A stretch of 64,000 nucleotides of DNA from Venturia oleaginea (GCA_013176395.1 JABMLP010000010.1:682001-746000); one strand, 5' to 3'; shown: positions 42,369-55,394, numbered from the stretch's first letter. Numbers and translations: made by a program. Notes: generated by a model not told the origin, from the sequence alone.

Positions 42369-45222
42369 ATGGGAGGCCTCACACAGGATGCAAAGGCAGA
42401 ATTTCACACCGTGTCGTCCTCAGCGTCTTTGGCGCCAACACCGGATCCTAACCTCCCTCCAACCCCGCCAGAGAGCACACTTGGAGGAGGGGAAGAATCA
42501 TGTCCGGATTCTGCAGAATTTCCTCTACCGCCACCTACAACAGCACCGACTGATGTACTTGCTGTTGATATAAAAACACCAGATTCACACGTTCCTCGAG
42601 ATCCCAGATTGATACGACTTACTGGCGTTCACCCTTTCAACGTGGAAGCTCCTCTATCTGCTCTTTACGATGAAGGATTTCTCACCAGTCCCGAGTTGTT
42701 TTATGTTAGAAATCATGGAGCTGTACCTAAAGTCCATGACCATGAATGTCTGGACTGGGAATTTTCAGTCGAAGGGTAATTTCCCATTCTCCTCTCAGGT
42801 GTTCAGCACTCACACACGGCAGACTAGTTGAAAACCCTCTGACATTGAGGTTGCGAGACTTGATAAACGATTGCAATGTCGTCACTTATCCAATCACGCT
42901 TGTATGTGCCGGAAACCGAAGGAAGGAGCAGAACATTGTGCGAAAAACCAAAGGGTTTTCTTGGGGGGCCGCAGGAGTATCGACAGCTTTGTGGACGGGT
43001 ATCGCCATGTCCGAGGTCATCAAAAGAGCGATGCCGAAGAGAGGTGCCAGATATGTATGCATGGAAGGGGCTGATAAGTTGGTAGGTGTCTGCTATATGT
43101 GTTCCCCGTATGTCTGCTAATTTCACCTAGCCCAACGGTTACTACGGAACATCCGTCAAGCTCAATTGGGTCATGGATCCAAACCGGGGTATAATGCTTT
43201 CCTGGGCGATGAATGGTGAGATGCTTCGACCTGACCATGGCAAGCCATTGCGTGCTGTCATTCCTGGACAGATTGGCGGGCGAAGTGTTAAGTGGCTCAA
43301 GAAACTCATAATCACGGACGGCCCAAGCGACAACTGGTATCATATTTACGATAACCGAGTTCTTCCGTGAGTCTTTGTGTAATTTACAGACGCAGCCGAT
43401 TCTAACCCTTGATCAGAACCATGGTATCTCCGGAAGAAGCTGGCAACGACCCGAAATGGTGGACAGATGAGAGATATGCCATCTACGATCTGAGCACCAA
43501 TTCCGCTACTGCTTATCCTGCCCACGATGAGAGACTATCTCTCGTCTCGGCACGCGAAACCTACAACGTCAAAGGTTATGCGTACGGGGGCGGTGGCCGT
43601 CGTGTAACGAGAGTAGAAATCTCTCTTGACAAGGGAAAGTCATGGCGGCTCTCCAACATTGACTATGCCGAGGACAAATATCGAAATGCAGCAGAACAAG
43701 ATCTTTTTGGTGGCAACTTGGATGTGTCATGGCGAGAGACATGCTTCTGCTGGTGTTTCTGGAACTTGGAAGTGCCTGTGGATGACCTAGAAGGAGCCAA
43801 CGATATATTGGTCCGTGCCATGGACGAAAGCATGAACCTTCAGCCACGCGACTTGTACTGGTCGGTTTTGGGTATGATGAACAATCCCTGGTTTCGGGTT
43901 GTGATTCATCAAGAAGGTGATACACTCCGCTTCGAGCACCCAACCCAACCCGCCTTGATGCCCGGAGGGTGGATGGAGCGTGTTAAGAAAGCAGGAGGAA
44001 ACTTGTCGAATGGGTTTTGGGGCGAGTCGATTGGAGGTGAAGAAGAAATCAAGGCGGATATCGAAGCACCGCAAGAGATTAAGATGACCAAAGATGGCGT
44101 CAACGTAGCGATATCGATCGATATGCTTCGGAAGCACGACAAGGAAGACGCGCCATGGTTTGTCGTTAACGGGGAGGTATACGATGGCACCAAATTCCTG
44201 GAGGGACATCCTGGTGGTGCCACAAGTATTATTGCGGCAGCAGGATTGGACTCGACAGACGAGTTCATGGCTATTCGTAGGTCCTCCTGTCAAGTTGTCA
44301 TCATTATCAGAGCTCACGATTTCTAGATTCCGAAAACGCCAAAGCCATGATGCAAGATTATCACATCGGCTCGTTGGATGAGCAATCTCGTAAAGTCTTG
44401 AGCGAAGGAGAAGCCACGCATGATGCAAATGCTCCTCCCCGTCCAACATTCCTCGACACCAAGATATGGAGTAAGGGTGTCTTGCACTCGAAAGAAACGC
44501 TATCATGGGACACTCGCCTTTTCACTTTCAAATTGGATCACGAAGAGCAAGACCTTGGACTACCTACTGGGCAACATGTAATGATACGTCTTCGAGATCC
44601 AGTGTCTCGAGAGGCCATCATTCGGAGCTACACTCCAATTTCACCCACCACCAAGAAAGGTTATGTTGATGTGCTCGTAAAGGTGTATTTCGACACCAAA
44701 GAGCGAGCCGGCGGGAAAATGACGAAAGCCATGGACGCACTTCCCATCGGCCACGCCATTGACTTCAAAGGGCCCATTGGCAAATTTCGATATCTCGGAA
44801 AGGGCAACTGCGATATCAATGGCGTGAAACGTCACGTCAAACGATTCTTCATGATATGTGGCGGCTCAGGAGTGACACCTGTCTTCCAGGTTTTCCGCGC
44901 TGTTATGCAAGACAAAGAGGACGAAACACGGTGTGTTGTCCTGAACGGCAATCGTCTCGTTGAAGATATCCTTTGCCGGAAAGATATTGACATGCTTGCT
45001 TCAGACAATGTTGAGAAGTGCAAACTCATCTACACTTTGACACAAGCACCAGAGGGTTGGGAGGGCTTGAAGGGTCGTATTGGACCGCCTTTGCTCAAGG
45101 AACACGCAAGCAGGCACGAGGATTCAATGGTATTGATTTGTGGTCCTGAAGCACTTGAGGTTGCTGCTCACAAGGCTCTGAATGAATTGGGATGGGATGA
45201 TAAAGATATTATGTTCTTTTAG
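42369..45222 (+). CDS. niaD: Nitrate reductase [NAD(P)H], 885 aa
   Basis: Cytosolic molybdenum enzyme reducing nitrate to nitrite. Exons: 42369-42775, 42823-43081, 43131-43366, 43417-44276, 44327-45222; four introns of 47-50 bases. Domains: Moco-binding sulfite-oxidase fold (HGAVPKVHDHECLDWEFSVEG, with the molybdenum Cys164 in LVCAGNRRKEQ), Moco dimerisation (about 340-480), cytochrome b5 with heme ligands His in EGHPGGA and MQDYHIG, FAD domain (RSYTPISP), NAD(P)H domain (GGSGVTPVFQV, LICGPEAL) and the end DDKDIMFF. Length is as usual. The Pro/Ser-rich N-terminus is less conserved. niiA follows 880 bases downstream on the same strand; in Aspergillus the pair is divergent. Confidence 0.97.
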
Positions 45223-46104
45223 GGGTATACGATTGTACGAATTGCCTGGTTGGCATGTAATCGAAGTTGGATCTATTTGCTTCACACACACTTACACGCT
45301 CTTTCAGCTCATGTCTGTCCATCTCACATCTGTACATCTCGCATCCGAAATAATCAATAATATCCCGTGTCGTACCGCGAATTCTTTCGTCAATCGTAGT
45401 CACCACACCATCACATCCGCTAAGGTATAGCCAATTTCTAGGTTAGAGCTATATCCCAGATACCGATATGAAGCTTTCATCGACCAATCAAACCCCGGCG
45501 ATAGCACTGGTTCGTTCCTTGCACGTGACTCATGCCACTTAGGGTTCTCGAGGCTAGAGCGGACTTTTTCTCCGCTACCCAATCACTCCATCCCGAACTC
45601 TCCCGTCTGTATCTCACCAGATCTTGGCCATTTCATCAACTCTAGATTCGCGCCTTTCCTTATCGCAAGATCGCCGTGGAGATTCAATAGCCAGGCCACA
45701 CCTTTCCGCTTATTCTTATTATGGCCTTTGCCGTGCAGAAATCTGGCATCATTGACGTTATGCGGGCGTCTATGAAAGCCCAATGCATGAACCGGAGAAG
45801 CCTGGCGTCGACATGGCCCCGCGGTGAAGGATTCATATGCGGTATTTGGAACTTCGGAGCTCTGGTAGGCTCATAGAGTGGCGGATAGCTATGCTGTGGT
45901 GGCATATTTCCTCTGCCCTTATACTTACAATCCCCTTCCTATCATTGGAGCCCAGCTTGTTCGCTACTATTTCCAAGAATACATACACTTTTCGCCAACT
46001 GTTGTTTCTCTCATACCTGTACAACAATCTTGTGGCATCTTGCTCTGTGAATCGAGAATCAATTGATATCTAGCTCTGGTCGAGTCGACCGCTCTGTGCG
46101 CACT
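45223..46104. promoter_or_regulatory. Region between niaD and niiA
   Basis: 882 bases: 3' end of niaD and promoter of niiA. HGATAR sites on the reverse strand lie at 45660-45665 (TTATCG) and 45939-45944 (CTATCA). No separate gene is seen, and no nitrate transporter gene lies here. Confidence 0.45.
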
Positions 46105-49100
46105 ATGGCGGAACACTATCCTAGCAACAGTGCTTGGAATGATCCCGAGGCCAATAAACTGCCCGAGAAGGTGGAAGAGTTGAAGAAGAATGGCGAACTG
46201 CCCACAGGAACTGGAAGGAAGAGAGTGGTGGTCGTTGGTTTGGGAATGGTGGGCATATCATTTATGTAAGCTTTGGCTCTCAAATTGTGTTTCTTGCAAC
46301 AAGAAGCTAATATTCTTCCAGCGAGAAGCTTTTGAAACTCGATGTGAAGCGACGAGAATACAATATCATAGTCATTGGAGAGGAGCCACATCTAGCATAC
46401 AACCGAGTAGGCTTAACGAGCTTCTTTCAACACAGAGAGGTGGAGAATCTATATCTCAACCCAAAAGAATGGGTAAGTAAATGGCAGAAAGGCATGAATG
46501 TAGTAGACACTAATCTGACGTGCGTAGTACACGAGTATGCCGGAAGGCTCTTTGAGCTACCACCTGAACACAATGGTCACCGAGATCGATTCTGAAAACA
46601 AGACAGTGAAGACCTCCGGCGCGAATATAGTCCCATACGATATCCTAGTCCTCGCTACAGGCTCAGACGCTCTCCTTCCCAGGCACACACCTGGCCACGA
46701 TGCAAAGGGTGTCTTTGTGTATCGTACAATCGACGATCTGCAGAGGCTCATCGAGTTTGCTAAAACGAAGAAAGGCACAACTGGAGCCGTCGTGGGTGGT
46801 GGGCTTCTTGGTCTTGAGGCAGCACACGCCATGATGGACCTGGAAGAGTTCGGCAAAGTCAAGCTCATTGAGCGAAACAGATGGGTGCTATCACGACAAC
46901 TAGATGGTGATGCAGGTGGAATGGTCGTCGAACAGGTCAAAGCCCTGGGTCTGGATGTCATGCTTAGCAAGCGTGTCGGCAAGATACAAACAGACGAGGA
47001 CAACAACATGGTTGGTGTTGTTTTCGAGGACGGCGAGCAAATGGATTGCTCGTGCATATGCTTCGCCATTGGCATCAAGGCTCGAGATGAGCTTGCGCGG
47101 AAGGCTGGCATCAAGTGTGCTGACCGTGGCGGTGGAATCGTGGTCAAGCCAAACCTGGAGACCTCGACAAAGGACATCTATGCTATTGGCGAGTGTGCCA
47201 GCTGGGAGAACCAGACATTCGGACTCATCGCACCAGGTGTCGAAATGGCGGACGTTCTTGCTTTCAACCTTACACAAGCCAAAGTCCACACCCCAAGAGT
47301 ATTCAAGCGACCTGATCTCAGCACGAAGCTCAAGCTTCTGGGAGTGGAGGTGGCCAGTTTTGGCGACTTCTTCGCAGATCGAGATGGACCCAAAGAGCTA
47401 CCTCGACGCGGTGGCGGCAAGAAAGAAGGAGTGACTGATGCAAAGGATCGTGTCAAGACCATGACAGAGGGTCCTCCTCCACCAGCAGTCAAGGCACTGA
47501 CGTACAAGGACCCATTTCAACAGGTGTACAAAAAGTATCTGTTCACCATGGACGGAAAATACCTTCTCGGCGGTATGATGATTGGCGATACCAAAGACTT
47601 CATCAAGCTCGTCCCAATGGTCAAGAACCAGAAGATGCTCGACATGCCACCTAGCGAGCTCATAGTAGGCGCACAGAAGAGCGACGAAGAGGGAGCGGAT
47701 GATCTCACGGATGACACCCAGATTTGCTCGTGTCACAACGTGACAAAGGGAGACGTTGCAAACGCTGTTAAGGACGGTACCTGCAAGAGCATAGGAGATG
47801 TTAAATCCTGTACCAAAGCTGGCACAGGATGTGGAGGTTGCATGCCGCTTGTGCAGACCATCTTCAACAAAGCCATGCTCTCCATGGGCCAGGAAGTTAA
47901 GAACCATCTCTGTCCTCATTTCGAATTCTCGCGCGCCGATCTTTTCAATATCATCTATGTCAAGAAACTGCAGAGTTTTGCGGATGTCATGAAGGAGTCT
48001 GGCAAGGATCCTGAATCTGTTGGCTGTGAGGTATGCAAACCAACTGTCGGCTCTATCATCGCCTCCTTGTTCAACAAGCATATCGTCGATCCTCCGCGCC
48101 GTGGTCTACAGGAGACGAACGACAAGTTTTTGGCCAATATCCAGAGAGATGGCACGTTCTCTGTCGTTCCTCGTGTGTCTGGTGGAGAAATCACAGCCGA
48201 CAGACTCATCATCATCGGACAGGTGGCTAAGAAGTATGGTCTTTACTGCAAGATCACTGGTGGTCAACGTATCGACATGTTCGGTGCGCAGAAGAAAGAT
48301 CTCATCAACATCTGGACGGAACTTGTTGAAGGAGGCATGGAGTCAGGACACGCATACGCGAAATCATTACGAACTGTCAAGTCATGTGTCGGAACGACAT
48401 GGTGTCGATACGGAGTCGGCGATAGTGTTGGCATGGCTATTCGTCTCGAAGAGAGGTACAAGTCTATTCGAGCTCCACACAAGATCAAGGGTGGCGTGTC
48501 AGGCTGTGTCCGCGAGTGTGCAGAAGCACAAAACAAGGACTTTGGTCTCATCGCAACCGACAAGGGCTTCAACATCTACGTGGGAGGTAATGGTGGTGCC
48601 AAACCACGGCACTCAGAAGTTCTCGCCACAGATGTACCACCAGATGATGTCGTCCCAATCCTCGACCGCTACTTGTCGTTCTACATCCGCACAGCAGACA
48701 GACTTCAGCGAACAGCGCGATGGATCGAGAATCTCCCTGGCGGCATCAAGTACCTCCGCGAAGTCATTCTCGAGGACAAGCTCGGTATCTGCGCAGAACT
48801 GGAGCAACAAATGGAAGATCTCGTTCAGACATTCTTCTGCGAATGGACGGACGTGATTACCAACACCGAGCGCCGAAAGGCATTCCTCCAGTTCGCAAAC
48901 ACGGACGAGAACGTGGCCCCAACCATTGAGAAGACACAGGAAAGAGACCAAGAGCGACCTTCCTACTGGCCAACAGGATCCGTCAAAACCGACTTCAAAG
49001 GCACAAAATGGACCGATCTCACCTGGCAACCAATCGTCGAAGCACACAAGTTCCAAGACCTCGCCAGCGGTGACTCGCAAGCCATCAAACGTGGTGACAC

Positions 49101-49587
49101 GCAGTTGGCTGTCTTCAAGGTCAAGGGCAAATACTACTGCACCCAACAGATGTGCCCTCACAAGCGCGCCTTCGTCCTGTCAGACGGCCTAATAGGCGAC
49201 GACATCAAGAACAACAAACTATGGGTTTCCTGCCCCCTCCACAAGCGCAACTACGAACTCACGGGCGAAGCCGCGGGTAAATGCGGCAACGACGACGAAG
49301 TCAACATTGCTACTTTCCCCGTTGAGGAGAGAGAGGATGGATGGGTCTACGTCAAGTTGCCGTCTGTTGAGGAGTTGGATTCTGTGCTTGGGACTTCCAA
49401 GTTTGTGGTTAAGAAGGAGGAGACGAGTGATCCTTTTGCTAAGTTGGATGCGAAGTTGAAGGATATGAAGGGAAGGAAGGCGAGGGATGCTTCGCATTTG
49501 AGTGGTGGGAAGGGGGAGAGTAAGACGGCTGAGAGTATTTTGGCTGGGAATGGGACTGGGGCGCAGTTGAATGGGATGGAGTGGTGA
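46105..49587 (+). CDS. niiA: Nitrite reductase [NAD(P)H], 1123 aa
   Basis: Siroheme enzyme reducing nitrite to ammonium. Exons: 46105-46265, 46322-46472, 46528-49587; introns of 56 and 55 bases. I start at 46105 ([11 protein letters not shown]); an in-frame ATG at 46063 would add 14 residues. Domains: FAD ([10 protein letters not shown]), NAD ([14 protein letters not shown]), BFD-like 2Fe-2S ([17 protein letters not shown]), two nitrite/sulfite reductase half-domains with the siroheme-4Fe4S cysteines in [10 protein letters not shown] and [11 protein letters not shown], and a C-terminal Rieske 2Fe-2S domain (CPHKRAF and CPLHKRNY). Length is usual for fungi. It works straight after niaD in the same pathway. 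Confidence 0.97.
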
Positions 49588-49868
49588 TTTGATTGTTTGT
49601 TTGCAGCTTGAGGTTTATGTTGATGGGCGTTGTTTGGAGATATGATTGTAGATATGAGTAAAGAACTTGTTTACTTTGGTGATGTGCTCCTATATATTTC
49701 TTTGGTAGTCTAGTCTAGCTATAAAATCCACCTCTCAAGCATCATCCCCAGCAAGATATTCAATCACGACCTTCACCACCTAAAGTCCATCCAGCATCTC
49801 ATCCTCCAACACCCGTCCACTAACATCACCAACACCAATCCAATCCAATCCAACCCCACAAAACCCCA

Positions 49869-51691
49869 TCAACACATCCCCCCACCAACAACGCCCCCAT
49901 CCCCAAACCCGGCCTCCCTCAACAACTCCCCCTCCAAAACCACAACCTCCTTAACATACTCCTCCAAATACCTAAGCACATTCCTTGCCACCGCCTCCTT
50001 GGCATTCCTCTTCCCAAAAATATTCACAACATGTCCAATCGGCCGTCCATGCCCAATAACCCTCGACCGCGTAAACTGCGCGTGGCCCGAGTAAAAAGGT
50101 AAAGGTCCCTCGGCCGCGGCGGTGATTTCGTAAATGGGGACGTGGATGTGATGGCGGATACAAATGTCTGCGTGATTTCAACGTGTTGATTTAGTGATGG
50201 GGTTTTGAGGGGGGGTGGGTGGGGTTGTGTTGGTTATACCTACCGTTTACCTGTTTTGCGTGACTGATTTCCGGGGCTACGGCTACGGCTACGGCGGCGG
50301 CAGCGGCGGCGGGAGAACTCGTGGAGCTACTGGCTATGGAAGAAGGGTTTTTTTTCTGTTTTTTGTTTGGGGGACCCCCTTCTTCGGGGAGGTACTCGTT
50401 TTCGCGGAGCCAGAGGACCGCGTCGCGGGCGGCGTTTTGGCGGGCTAGTTTCTTTGAGCCGAAGGGGAGGTCACGGCGGCCGAAGGGGGTGGTTCGGAGG
50501 GGGAGGAGTACTTGGCTTGCCCAGAGGTTTTGTCTTGTTGATGTTTCTTGGAAGTCTTCGTAGATGGGTGGTTGCTTTATTGAGGATTGGGCGAAGAGGT
50601 TTAGTAACTCTACCCAGTTTTCCTCGTTGTCTTTGTATTTCTGTTCGAGGAGTACGAGGGCTTGGATTGTGACTGCGTTTATTGCGTCTTGTTTTGTTGG
50701 GAAGGGTCCTGAGTTGACGATAACCTCGCCGTCGATGTGGAGCTGGACACGGTAGTTCAAAGGTGTAGCTTCCAGCTCTGTGACTTCGAATTTTGGATGA
50801 TCGAGTCGATGTCGACCGACGAAAGAGTGTAACTTTGCGGACAGCTCAACCGAGGACGTCCCAACAGCTGGGGCGGGCAAGGCAGCGTTTTCGAGATGAG
50901 CCAATCCAAGTTTCGCAACAGCCTCTTTCGCCAACTTCTTGTTCGAAAAAGGTCCATTCTCTTCGAAAGATAAGCCAGCAAGCACCAACGTTGCACTGAA
51001 CTGCCCTTTCCCCGTCTCAGGGATGATATATTCCGGAACTGCCATCTTGAGCTTTTGACATCGCAGATTAAGCTCTGTCACAACTCCCTGGCCACCAGAA
51101 GGTACAACTCCACCAGTCTTATCAGGCGACAGATTACTCAAATCCGGATTCTCAGTAAGAAACTCCAACCCAAACCTCGCAACCGACTCTTTCGCCACCT
51201 TCTTACTCGAAAAAGGTCCCTCAGCCGTAAAAGCCCTATCATTAATCTTCAGCGTCGCCCCAAACAACTGAGCACCCAGCTCAGTAAACTCAAAAACGGG
51301 CGTAATATTCCTCTTCTGAACCAAAACATACAGCTTCGCGACATTCTCCGCCACAACACCTTTCGCAGCAGGTACCGGCGCAAAGTGGAGAGGATGCATC
51401 GGTCTCTTCAGTCTCGCCTTCTCCTCCTGCTTAGCTTTCTCCTCCCTCTCTCTCTCTTCAAGGACTTTGAGACCGATGGCGTGGGCCTCATTGTTCCATT
51501 TGGCGATCTCCGTGGCTGTGTCTAGAAGTTGCAGACCGCCCACCTTTGATTCTTCAGTCTATTAAGAGTTAATGATAGGTAGGTTTCGAATCGTTAGATG
51601 GCTGGCTGGCAGTATCTTGCGCCCCGCAAATATACAGGTCGTGCTAGGGAGTGATGGGTAATCTGACTAATGAATAGTAGCTACATACCAT
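49869..51691 (-). CDS. Protein with five dsRBD-like repeats, 538 aa
   Basis: Exons on the minus strand: 51691-51689 (ATG only), 51558-50244, 50167-49869; introns of 130 and 76 bases. The ATG exon and the GTAGGT donor at 50243 both restore a single frame. Five units end in the helix that marks double-stranded-RNA-binding domains: GPFSSKKVAKESVARFGLEF (about 115-135), GPFSNKKLAKEAVAKLGL (200-220), GPFPTKQDAINAVTIQAL (280-300), LPFGSKKLARQNAARDAVLW (370-390), and FGKRNAKEAVARNVLRYL (about 500-515) in the last exon. Each is preceded by beta-like PxFEFTE or PxYxI segments. A basic run PPNKKQKKNPSS could be a nuclear signal. No catalytic domain (no RNase III, no adenosine deaminase). Role in RNA binding is inferred; the target is unknown. 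Confidence 0.8.
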
Positions 51692-52240
51692 TTTTTATTT
51701 TTCTAAAGTGTTTTATGCTATTATGTTCTACAGGATTCAAGGAGCGTGGAGTGTTGTTGATGAAGAGGAAAGAAGGTTGATATGGAAGCGCGCGCAGTAG
51801 TGCCAAAGCGTCCACCTCTCACTCAAAACCACGGAGGAACGGGCTGATCCAATCATGTTCGCTCTGTGTATATGTCCAAGCGGTTGAAGCGGGTAATCAG
51901 CTCTTAGAACTTCTTTTCAATCCACGAAAAAAATTAATTGTTAACATTTTAGAGTTCGGCCAACCAACGAATTGCTAATATGAAGTTGGTGACAAGAAGT
52001 CTTAAGGCAGCATCATCAAATATTTTCTGCTCGGCATTTATCTACACGGTCGTATCTTAACTCATGCCCACACCAGCCCGTGGATAGTGGCAATCATGCG
52101 TTCAAACAGCAACTTTGACTCGATATCAGTAGTGATTTAGATGCGTTGCAACAAAGTGCATTGAGTCTCTGCGGGGGCATGAGTTGACGAGATACTCCGT
52201 CTACAGTTGATGGTCAGGTCACGTCGAAGTCGAACCAGGC
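51692..52240. other. Intergenic: dsRBD gene promoter up to the hAT element
   Basis: AT-rich, no gene seen. Confidence 0.4.
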
Positions 52241-55105
52241 CGTTTGATAAGCAAGCAGCTTGAGCAGTTTGGCCGCTTGAACTGACCGATTGAGTGATAT
52301 CTTTACCTGACTTGAATGGTCGCTTGAGTGAGGTCAGGATGGATGGTAAACTGTCAGTTGGTAAGGCGAGATGTATGAATTTTAGGTATATACATTAGCA
52401 GCAGATTTGACAGTGAATATGCCTCCTTTTCGAAGCCCATGGTATTGTACCTCACAGGCCTCAATAGTGTCATCTTTGAGGCCGCTTCTGGCATCAGTAA
52501 TGAGCCTACCGGCGGCGCTGAAGATTCTTTCAACCTCTGCAGACATGCCAGGAATTGACAGTATATCGAAAGCCATACGTGACAAGATAGGAAACTCAGT
52601 AGTACGGTCTCTCCACCATACAATAATGTCCTCAACCTCCTCCCACTCACAGGGATCTCAGTACTTGGTGTAGCGTGTATATTAATCTTCCTCGGTCGCA
52701 ATCCTCCGCTTTTTGGCTAGGAACTTGGTGGAGAGTCTGTTGAATTGTTTGTACGCGGTAGTAGGCTTCTGTGCCTCAAGATAGAGGTTTTCAAATGACT
52801 GTGACGGCGAAGGTGACGGCGAAGGTGAGGGTGAGGGTGAGTGTAGCGCGAATTTTTCGCTATATTGTGCGAAAATCTCCTTGATGCCGGCTTCAGCACG
52901 TTTATACCATGCGCGATGGTCATACTGGGCCCATTTATCTTCGAAATAAGAGAGGCGCCAGTTGGGATCGAGAAAGACTGCTACATAGTAAAGATTGGTA
53001 GCTTTAAGCAGGGATAGATACTTCATTGTCTTTGACCGCGCTTCTGTAATACCAACCTCAAAAGGTTGCGAAAGATGAGGAGCCAATCTGAGGGCTTTGA
53101 GCTCTGCCTCAGTGCGATCAAGTCGCTCGTAAATGAATGTGAGGCCTTTGAGTACACCGGCAATGGCTCCCTGTGAAGTGAGGTCTGCATTCTCTTCCTC
53201 TTCGAGACAAAGATCCTTAAAGTCCTTAAGAATCTGCGCCCAGATCTCCAACATCTCGAAGTCTTCCATTGAAAGGAAGGAAGGTCGTATGTCAACCTGC
53301 CCCTTTTGGTGTACAAATTGGCGCTGCCACTTTAAGATAATGTCGCGGAGAGCAGGGATTCTCTTTATCATCTCGTAGGTAGAATGCCATCGGATACCTC
53401 CATCTACAAGAAGCACAAGAAGCTTCAGTGCAGCCATCTCTTTCTGTAGATTCTCGAACATCTCCCGCCTCTCAGGTGAGCGATTGATAAAGATGCAGAT
53501 GTTGTGGACGCGCCCCATAAGTCCTAGTTTGATCCAGACGTCATAGGCTTCTTCGTAGCCGACGGAGGCAAGGTCCTTTGAGTGTTTTGACTGCTCGTGG
53601 TCACCGCAGAGAAGATCTTCTACAATGAGGTTGATGATGTGCCCAATACAGCGAATGCGCGCGTGAATTGACCAACCTTCCTTGTCAAACAGGACTTCAA
53701 GGCGGTCACAGGCAGCGTCATTATCGGTAGCGTTGTCTGCAGTGAAGGCTCCCAATTTTGTTCCATCAATCTTGAATGTGGTAAGGACTTTAGCGATAAT
53801 CTCTGCTTCATTCTCGCCAGTTTTGCTGCCCAGTATCCGTGGGAAGCCAAGAAGCATTCTACTTTGCTTGTAATCCTTGTTGATGTAGTGGGAACAGACA
53901 GCAAGGTAGTTCTTCTTATTGTCACCCTTCCAGGCATCGCAAGAGATGTTGATGAGGCTTTTAGCTCCTTCGATTTCTTTAACTATGTCCTTGAGGCGCT
54001 CCATGTAGGAATCCATCACCCATATGGAGAGAGAGGACTTTGCCTTTGGCAGAATAACCTTTAATGTATCATATGCAGCTGACTTCAGAAGCGCAAGAGT
54101 TTCTGGCGCTGTAGCTGTATGAAAGGCGATATTATGACGAATAACCCAATCTACATATTGCTGTCTGTATGCCTTCCCATTAAATGCAGCGTTTGTACCC
54201 TTGCGGTGGCCATACTCTCCGCAGTGAGTCTCAGAATCCTGCTCTTGATTGTCTGTATGATTGTCTGTAGAGGGAGGAGGAGTTGGTGGTGGTAGAAGGT
54301 CCCTTCTAGGGTCTGGAATGCCGTGTTTATTGAGTAAATGTGTACCTATTCCACCCGTTGAATCTACTTTGTAGACGCCTCTGTAGTAGTCCTTCTTTTG
54401 ATGGCATAATCCACAGATGTAGATACGTCCAAGGCCTTTGCCGTCAGCCTCAAGTTCAATGCCGTGTTCCCAGATGTGTGAGTTCTGCCGTGCAACTTGC
54501 TGCATTGTAACTGCCCGGATCCGAGGATTGACGAGCTTCTTGTGCTGAAAATACAACTGACTCCAGACAATTGGCAACTGGGCTCGAATGATACGAGGTT
54601 GCGAGGTAGTTGGAATAACTCTATGGGCTGTAGGAGGTTGTATAGGCTCTTGTATTCGTGGAATCGGCGTATCTATCAGCGCTTGCGACAGTTTGGACTC
54701 GTCAACTGGAGGGCCATCTCTTTGAGAATGGCTTTCAGGTCTCCTCACCTTAAAGTGTCTGCTTATTCTATCGGACACAGTGTAGAGAAAACGTGGTGGT
54801 TGTAGTAAAAAAGGTAAAATATAAATATAATTAATCCGATGTTCACACATATCCTTAGTGGGGGAAAAGCCGATTTTCGGCTAATATTTAGTGGGTTGAC
54901 CGCCTAAATTCTAGGGCCTACCCCCCTAAAAAGATGTCACGTGAAAGGGGAAACTCAACGCCATCAGCTTGAGTGGATGGTAGGCGACATATATTCAACT
55001 GATTGCTTGATTGGGTAACTATCTAGGCCTATCCGGCCACCTATATAGGCCGTTTTTGGCTCCGCCTGACGGCGTCGGTTAGTTGGCTTGATTGATTATC
55101 AAACG
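52241..55105. mobile_element. hAT-family DNA transposon (ends tentative)
   Basis: Around the broken transposase, 17-base arms at 52241-52257 (CGTTTGATAAGCAAGCA) and, inverted, at 55089-55105 match at 15 of 17. CTTGA-type words recur inside both ends, like the subterminal repeats of hAT elements. No 8-base target duplication flanks these arms (AACCAGGC left, CGATGCGT right), so the true ends may lie elsewhere. Confidence 0.5.
52382..54850 (-). pseudogene. hAT transposase, interrupted by two in-frame stops
   Basis: Cut-and-paste transposase. One frame runs 54850 to 52382. A BED-type zinc finger (ICGLCHQKKDYY...HLLNKH) lies at about residues 140-180. The RNase H-like core follows (ISCDAWKGDNKKNYLAVCSHYI with the catalytic Asp; LGAFTADNATDNDAACDRL; RIRCIGHIINLIVEDLL; LLVLLVDGGIRWHSTYEMI). 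A Ser-Pro repeat precedes the C-terminal dimerisation part (ILSRMAFDILSIPGMSAEVERIFSAAGRL). TAA at 52682-52684 and TGA at 52658-52660 cut the core from this last part, so the protein is probably inactive. The stops could come from C-to-T change of CAA/CGA. Confidence 0.88.
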
Positions 55106-55394
55106 CGATGCGTCGAACACAATCACTCCATAGGCTATACTCCACCAGAAACAAAGTGAACATAAAAAGCCAATCGCGATAAATTAAAGATTACATTCCG
55201 ACCTAGTCTCGCGACCGATTGTCTATCCAATTCCGCTTAGATGGTATAATGCTGCCAGCCAAACAGATCATCCGTGCCTTCATCACCGCGTTCCTGAATG
55301 CCAACAAGCAGCAGCCAGCCAAAACATGGCTACAACAGTTCCCACAAAGCTCCCTCCAGTATCAAAACTTGCCGTCGAAAGAAACTTCAACAGT

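Noticed and set aside
52139..55113. AGATGCGT/CGATGCGT as the hAT target-site duplication
   Set aside because: Seven of eight bases match, but the sequences just inside are not inverted repeats of each other, so the match is probably chance.
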